Positions 56,569 through 64,000 of a DNA stretch of 64,000 nucleotides are shown here, piece by piece. A program made the translations under genes and the position numbers. This DNA is from Calcarisporiella thermophila CBS 279.70 (Eukaryota; Calcarisporiellomycota), in the NCBI RefSeq assembly GCF_041956535.1, contig NW_027192215.1:227208-291207 (forward strand). Reading direction: 5' to 3'. The notes beneath the pieces are model-generated. The model did not search any database, was not told the DNA's origin, and saw only the letters and a list, made by a program, of their open reading frames with translations. Numbering within the stretch: the first letter of the stretch is position 1; every line of letters starts with the position of its first letter.

Positions 56569-57374
56569 ATGCATACGAATCACTTTATAACACGTGGAGT
56601 ACTCCTCCTCTTGGCCATGGCGTTCCTTGCTTACGCGCAAAGCTCTGCTCCTGTCCCTGCTCCTCTCCCTGCTCCTGCTCCTGCTCCTGCCCCTGTTCCT
56701 CCGCAAAACTTGGCATGTAGCACCCAGCCCGCGCCTGCGGATGCGAAAGGAGTCAATCTGCAGAGTAATGTCACCAAGGTTGGAAATGTGGACGTGAAGA
56801 TCGCCGGGCTCTTGACCGTGGACAATATGTGCCAATTCACCGTGCACGACTTCACATACGTATTCGCGCTTCCGGATGTAAGTAGAGCCCCTTCTTCTAT
56901 ATAGATCAACCTTGAATCGGGGCTGACCGTGGCTCGGATCTCACATATTACAGAGCTATTGGTATGGAAGTAACAGCACAGATCCAAAGGCCATCTCGGT
57001 TGCTATGTAAGTATCCTTGTTCATATTCGGCCGACAGTTTTAATTGACTCTGCCCTTCCAATGGCTTGCTTTCTGTCCTGCTCGCCCTCAGTTGCCCTAC
57101 CGCCGTCGGACAGAACTCGGCCACGGGTAAAGTACAGTTCACGTTGTCGCCCAACCTTGATTTTTCACAGTTCAGTGTGATCAAGCTGTTCTCGATGGCG
57201 TCCAACCCACCCGTCATGGTAGCGGTGGCTCAGATTCGTCCCCTACCCTCACCAACCATGGATAAATCTGTGCTGGGAAACACGATCCCCGCCTCTGTTG
57301 GGAGAGCCGAGATGAATTGGGGGCTGAGCGCCGCGGTAGGCTTGGGCTCTCTGGTATTGGCCGCCTTGTTCTGA
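56569..57374 (+). CDS. Putative secreted, GPI-anchored surface protein with Pro-Ala repeat
   Basis: Three exons (56569-56877, 56954-57006, 57092-57374) give 214 aa. A signal peptide (MHTNHFITRGVLLLLAMAFLAYAQ) is followed by a short Pro-Ala repeat (PAPLPAPAPAPAPVPP) at ~28-45, then a globular part with few Cys (LACSTQPAPAD, NVDVKIAGLLTVDNMCQFTV, CPTAVGQNSATGKVQFTLS). The C-terminus is a hydrophobic tail (NWGLSAAVGLGSLVLAALF) that ends the protein, as in GPI-anchor signals. There are potential N-glycosylation sites at NVT and NST. I do not recognise a family. Cell-wall or plasma-membrane location is inferred from the end signals only. Confidence 0.75.
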
Positions 57375-58495
57375 GTGAAGAGGGCATTGCAACTGTATAG
57401 CACACTTTAATTGTTATTTCCTCTGTCCCTTGAATATTTATAGATTTATATCTTTCCTTCTTGTTTCCCTCATGGCCTCGTTGTCTTTTTTCTTGGGATT
57501 CACTGACGGCTTCATCCTAATGCTTCGACTCGATATATAACCGTTATTTAATTCTCTACTAGTACATTCCCACTAGCCAACCATCTTAAATACCATACAC
57601 CAATAAACCCTTCCCTTATTTATTACCTTGAACAAGAAGCCCATTATGTAGAAAGAAAGAAAGGCATATCTTCAGCTTTCGGATTCTAAACAAGTAATAT
57701 CGGCGTAGAATCGGCATCGATGGGCCGGTTTATATAAGTGTAACTTACGGCCAGAGCATTTTGTCCAGTTTTTTGCCGTGGCTACGACCTTAATAAATTC
57801 ATCTGCCCTAACCTCAGTGCAGGACACCTGCCATATGAAAAGATTATAAAAATAAAGAATTTTTAACGGTTCCAGTAACAAAAATGACAGAAACTAAATG
57901 CCACCGCAGAACGTGGGACGAGGCGCGGTCATGTTAAGGAGTATAGTAAAAATAATGTGCAAGTTAGCAATGCGGCACCACTTTTGCGTTGAGGGCTTCT
58001 TCCAACCCCGTGCTTCGAATTACTTTTTGCAAAGACAAATTGCTAGTGGGATGACTCGCATTGGCTTAAGCAATGGGACAAGTAAACGGAAAAATGGTTT
58101 TGACAGAATCGTTTTCTTCACCCTATCATTGGGAATAAAAATGAGAATTGTACTAATGACCTCAATGCGATCATTAACATGCCTATGGTAAGTTTCTCTG
58201 AAAAAAAAAAGTTCATACGTTTAGATAAGACTATGGTGGAAGGCAGTTTGAAAACAGTTTTGGATCGAATTTTATGCGAATGTAAAGGCAAAAGGGAGTG
58301 AACATTAATTCCGAATCATTTAAGGGAAGAGAAGGGATTATTTTTCAGGAACGCGAATTCATATCCAGTTCCAGGAAAACGGTGGCAAAATACATCACTC
58401 TGTGACATCATTCGCTTTTATTTCTGAGCATTTCCAAGAAATAAGCAAGCGCTACCAACTGCACTTCCACCCTCGATTCGGACAAATAAAAAATC
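57375..58495. other. AT-rich intergenic region
   Basis: Short open frames on both strands without reliable motifs; one includes a DLNAIINM string (58157-58180, plus strand) that I considered and set aside. The presumed promoter of the LFG/BI-1-like gene lies at the right end. Confidence 0.4.
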
Positions 58496-59552
58496 ATGGC
58501 GTACAACCAACCCCCTCCCGATTATGCCACCAGCTCCTCTCACGATCCGCTCCTAGGAGCCCATCAACACGACGATGTGCCCGATGACTTCAAGTATGGC
58601 GTTAATGTCGCGCAATCGGACATTTCCATTCGCATGGGTAATCATTTCGCTGGTCGCTGATCATGATCGTGAATTTCGATTCTAACCCAATGGACTCCAA
58701 TCCCGATTTAAACAGATTTCGTGCGCAAGGTGTATATGATTTTGACGAGCCAGCTCGTTGCAACCACAGCGGTTGGCGCAACGATGATGTTTAGCCCCAG
58801 CATTCAACAGTGGTCTCAGGCCAAGTAAGTGCTGCATCTCTGCATCTCTTTCTTCAAAACCCTTTTTTTTTCGAGCTGATTAACCGGAATGCGGCTCACT
58901 TTATCGGTAGCCCGTGGATGGTTTGGGTCTCCATGTTCGCCACATTTGGTGTGCTGTTTGCGCTCTTTTGGAAACGACGATCGGCTCCGACAAATTACTA
59001 TTTGCTTGGTGCTTTTACGCTTCTGGAGGCCTACACGATCGGTAATGCGGGTAAGTGTCTAGCCAATATGGATGCTTTTCTCACCTTTGTAAGCGCTAAG
59101 CAATTTACGCCGCAGTGAGTTATTTCGACTCGCTCGTGGTTCTCCAGGCCCTTGTCATCACGCTCGGTGTTTTCATCGGGCTCACCCTCTTCACCTTCCA
59201 ATCCAAGTACGACTTTACCGGACTCGGCCCTTAGTATGTCTTATGGACGATCTGTTTTCCTCTTTGCTTTTCGCATACTAATCCCCAACCTCTTAGCCTC
59301 TTTGCAGGTATCTGGATCCTCATCATCACCTCGCTGGTTCAAATCTTCCTTCCCTTCAACCGCTGGGTGGACCTTGGAATCGCTATTGGAGCCACCGTGC
59401 TGTTCTGTGGATACATCCTCTATGACACATACATCCTGATCCACCACATGAGTCCAGAGGAGTATATCATGGCAGCGGTATCTCTCTACTTGGATGTGAT
59501 CAACCTGTTCTTGAGCATCCTGCGGATTCTAAACGACTTGAACCGTGACTAA
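58496..59552 (+). CDS. Bax-inhibitor-1/LFG (TMBIM) family membrane protein
   Basis: Multi-pass ER/Golgi/vacuole membrane protein of the TMBIM family, linked to calcium handling and cell-death control; yeast Bxi1 belongs here. Five exons (58496-58637, 58716-58824, 58911-59050, 59116-59233, 59297-59552) give 254 aa. A hydrophilic N-terminus (MAYNQPPPDYATSSSHDPLL, DDFKYGVNVAQSDISIRM) precedes FVRKVYMILTSQLVATTAVG, then seven hydrophobic segments including LGAFTLLEAYTIG, VVLQALVITLGVFIGLTLFT and LGIAIGATVLFCGYILYDTY. The C-terminal HHMSPEEYIMAAVSLYLDVI, with NLFLSILRIL, matches the LFG4/GAAP branch rather than BI-1 proper. The conserved Asp pair of the pH sensor is present in YDTYILI and YLDVI. 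Confidence 0.94.
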
Positions 59553-59810
59553 TGTATACACTAGCAACTACACATCTATCTATCTATATTACACTGATAA
59601 AAGCACGCCACCTAAATTTCCCTGGCTCGCGTTTGCGTCGCAATAACTGTACCGTCCACCATTGCTTTCCTTTATATTAATTTTTTTCTTTTTAAATGTT
59701 TTATTATATTACTCGAATTAAAACCTAATAAAACGTAGTAACGCCATTGTTTATGGAACAGTATTAACGCGTGATAGGAAAGTAGAACTACAACGGCCCC
59801 CTGCTCTTTT

Positions 59811-60407
59811 TCATGACAGCAATAGACCGGCCAAACCGACCGCCATGAGCTCGAGCACGGGGGCGGCCTGGATCAGCGCCGCGCTACTTCTCACCGACGG
59901 AGTGGCACTTGCACTGGCAATGGAACTTGTCCCTGTGATTTGCACCGTTTGCGCGACGGTCTGAGCCACGGTTGCGTTGGGCATTGCCGAGGATGCGGAA
60001 ACACAGAGTTGGGACACCGTCGAGTCCTGCGCCTTGCGCTGCTCCATGATAATGTAATCGTCGCCGCAGAGATTATAGCAAGTGAGGATGTCTTTTTGGC
60101 GCTGGCATTGGCAGGCAAGGTCCGACTGGCTACAAAGGGATGCCATCTGATTGCCGCGGTTGATGCACGCGTCGAAGCTGGATAAAGGAGGAGGATGGCG
60201 ATTAGTGATGGTCGGGAACCGTAAATAATGAAGAGATAAAATCGAGAAAGTGTACTCCATTTACTAACGATAAAGGAGAGGGGAGGGAGGAGGGGGAGAA
60301 AGGCCCTTGCTAGCGGCTACTTACTTGACTTTAGCATTGCAAGCGCTTACACTCTCCGCGCATGCGAGCAACACTACGAGAAAAACTGCGAATGCAAATG
60401 ACTTCAT
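59811..60407 (-). CDS. Small secreted 8-Cys protein with GPI-type tail
   Basis: Two exons (60407-60325, 60177-59811) give 149 aa. A signal peptide (MKSFAFAVFLVVLLACAESVSA) is followed by a compact domain with eight Cys (ACNAKV, DACINR, SLC, LACQC, LTCYNLC, QLC) reminiscent of, but not identical to, fungal CFEM-type or GPI-anchored glycoprotein domains. A Ser/Thr-rich stalk (GTSSIASASATPSVRSSAA) precedes a hydrophobic C-terminus (APVLELMAVGLAGLLLS) fitting a GPI signal. The eight Cys could form four disulfides. Function is unknown; surface or wall location is inferred. Confidence 0.75.
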
Positions 60408-61819
60408 TGAGGATGTAGTTCTTTGAATAGGGATGCAGAATTGAGAAGGCGGTGCTGAGGGTTGAAAAGAGAGAGAAAGGGAGAAATCAAAGGGAGCCTT
60501 TTGCAAGACAAACACCGCTCCTCAGGACGTTAAAATTGCATACGGCCATCCTCAATTTAATTTTCATATAACCTGGAAAAGAAAATTGGATCGTGATAAC
60601 CGCTTTAAGGTCAAATGGCCTTGGGCGGTTTAATTAATGAGCCACTACCAATCTTAAGGGCAAGAAGGAAATTTGCATTAGACTAAACATCCGGATTTCC
60701 TATTCGGACGGCTTCCAATTTTGTTTTGACCTTCGTGTTTAATTGATACATACAGCTTTCCTCTCTCTGTCGAATTCCAAAACAGGCGGGGAAAAAGTCG
60801 TGGCAGGACGCGCCAAACGCGCTGTCACCGCTTATGGAGGGGGAAATGGGATCGAAGGTCGAATAGAGGCGATGAAAATCAAAACTGGAAGCGCTAATAA
60901 TCCCAGTTTAAGTTGATGTCCAAGTGAAGATTTCGTCTCAATTAGGACTGGATTACGGGGTGAAGATCTCTATCCGTTTAACATCGATCCGCGATCCCTA
61001 TTTCACCGACTCCTTTGTACAGGTTGTTTAAAACACCCAAACCTCAAGCATTCATAGCTTCTTGCCCACACATCTTCTCAGCTAGCCGCAGGCCAAATGC
61101 AGGAGTCTCCAAAGAATCCATGGTCTCTACGATATGTCATCCCGTACTTTTCTTGCCTGACATAGAAATGCAGTAGTGCTTTTGGATGCGGCCCTTTTCT
61201 CCCGGCTTTCGGCAATCGCAATTGCACCCTTGCCATCAGCAAAGTTTTAAAACAAGGACAACTGAGAGAGTGGTTACCTCTGCCCTCGCCTGCATTGCAT
61301 CCTCTGTAACTGGCCATTCAAATCCCTTTTCATCTGCACTTAAATGGCCAAATTATGCCAAATGAAGGAATAGCTTGGTCTCTATAGTAAACAGCTCAGC
61401 ATGCACCAAGCGATATTCGCGTGCTATTCAAGGTCTCTCCGTCGGTCGACATCCAAGGAGTAGCCTATGCCTTCCATCCTCTCCTGGTAAATTATACTGA
61501 TATAGAACGAGAAAATCTATTCAATTTAACAATAGTGAAAAGAAGAGTGAAAAAAAGTAAAAGAAACATACAATTAAAAAGCAAAAGAAAAGAGAAGGGA
61601 GTGGGGGAATCCACAGAAGAAAAAAGGAGCATAAGATGTCTCATATATAAAGGAAACAGAATATCGCCCAAGCCGACGATAAAAAGTATCTACCATACAC
61701 AATGGAGAGGAGGGGGAGGAGGGAAGAGGGAGTAACTAAACGCAAGCGAGAGAATAAAAAGCGAAGAGAAAAGAAACAGCTAACGTAAAAAAAAAAGAGA
61801 AAAGAGCACCCAAATGAAT
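60408..61819. other. Intergenic region between the 8-Cys gene and PP2A B56
   Basis: Upstream DNA of the small secreted protein gene and the 3' flank of B56. The right end (61530-61800) is A/G-rich with A-runs. No gene was recognised. Confidence 0.4.

Positions 61820-64000
<2,181 letters not shown>

Noticed and set aside
58103-58300. DLNAIINM string resembling the RuvC-III motif of TnpB/Fanzor nucleases
   Set aside because: Only one motif in a ~65-codon AT-rich frame; no zinc finger or other RuvC blocks around it, so chance is more likely.

Overview
This window is nuclear DNA from a fungus. Compact spliced genes (introns mostly 50-100 nt, GT..AG) carry a fungus-typical set: SVF1, DLT1, PHO88/SND3, a DENND6-like DENN protein, a TPR-FKBP, farnesyl diphosphate synthase, GPI mannosyltransferase PIG-M and a two-bromodomain BET protein. 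A multi-domain SH3-WW-Ras GEF, an animal-like FBP21/WBP4 splicing factor and an RCHY1-type E3 ligase suggest an early-diverging (zygomycete-grade) fungus. That placement is inference; no marker gene here fixes it.

Layout. 1-3.3 kb: a decayed, spliced transposase-like gene cut by the left edge, then a hairpin element and AT-rich DNA. 3.4-15 kb, all minus strand: CCT3 (7 exons), an assembly gap (6022-6659), the Ras GEF, farnesyl diphosphate synthase and a GT8 glycosyltransferase. 15-19.6 kb: a poor region with one unrecognised minus-strand gene. 19.6-24.6 kb, plus strand: a DUF4203-type membrane protein with a Cys-rich ectodomain, then a forkhead factor. 26-32.8 kb: FBP21-like (-), SGNH hydrolase (+), an unrecognised Pro-rich gene (-) and SVF1 (-). 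34-39 kb: RCHY1-like (+), PIG-M (-), SEC22 (+). 39-41.3 kb: gene-poor, with one small Cys-rich ORF. 41.3-45.1 kb: DLT1 (-), PHO88/SND3 (-), tubulin cofactor B (+). 46.9-56 kb: BET protein (+), TPR-FKBP (-), DENND6-like (+), HSP70 (+). 56.5-64 kb: a GPI-type surface protein (+), an LFG/Bax-inhibitor-like protein (+), an 8-Cys GPI-type protein (-), and a PP2A B56 subunit (-) cut by the right edge.

No pathway cluster is evident; this is a normal housekeeping neighbourhood. Several genes share the secretory route (SND3 targeting, SEC22 fusion, PIG-M anchors, two GPI-type cargoes) or protein folding (CCT3, TBCB, FKBP, HSP70), but nothing shows co-regulation. I rebuilt exon structures by hand: splice sites were chosen to keep frame and restore family motifs, and each complete CDS sums to a multiple of three. 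I found no CRISPR array, no intact tRNA or rRNA, and no convincing new multi-gene system. The most unusual items are the frameshifted transposase relic, the FBP21 start codon split by an intron, three unrecognised proteins or ORFs, and the Cys-rich DUF4203 fusion.
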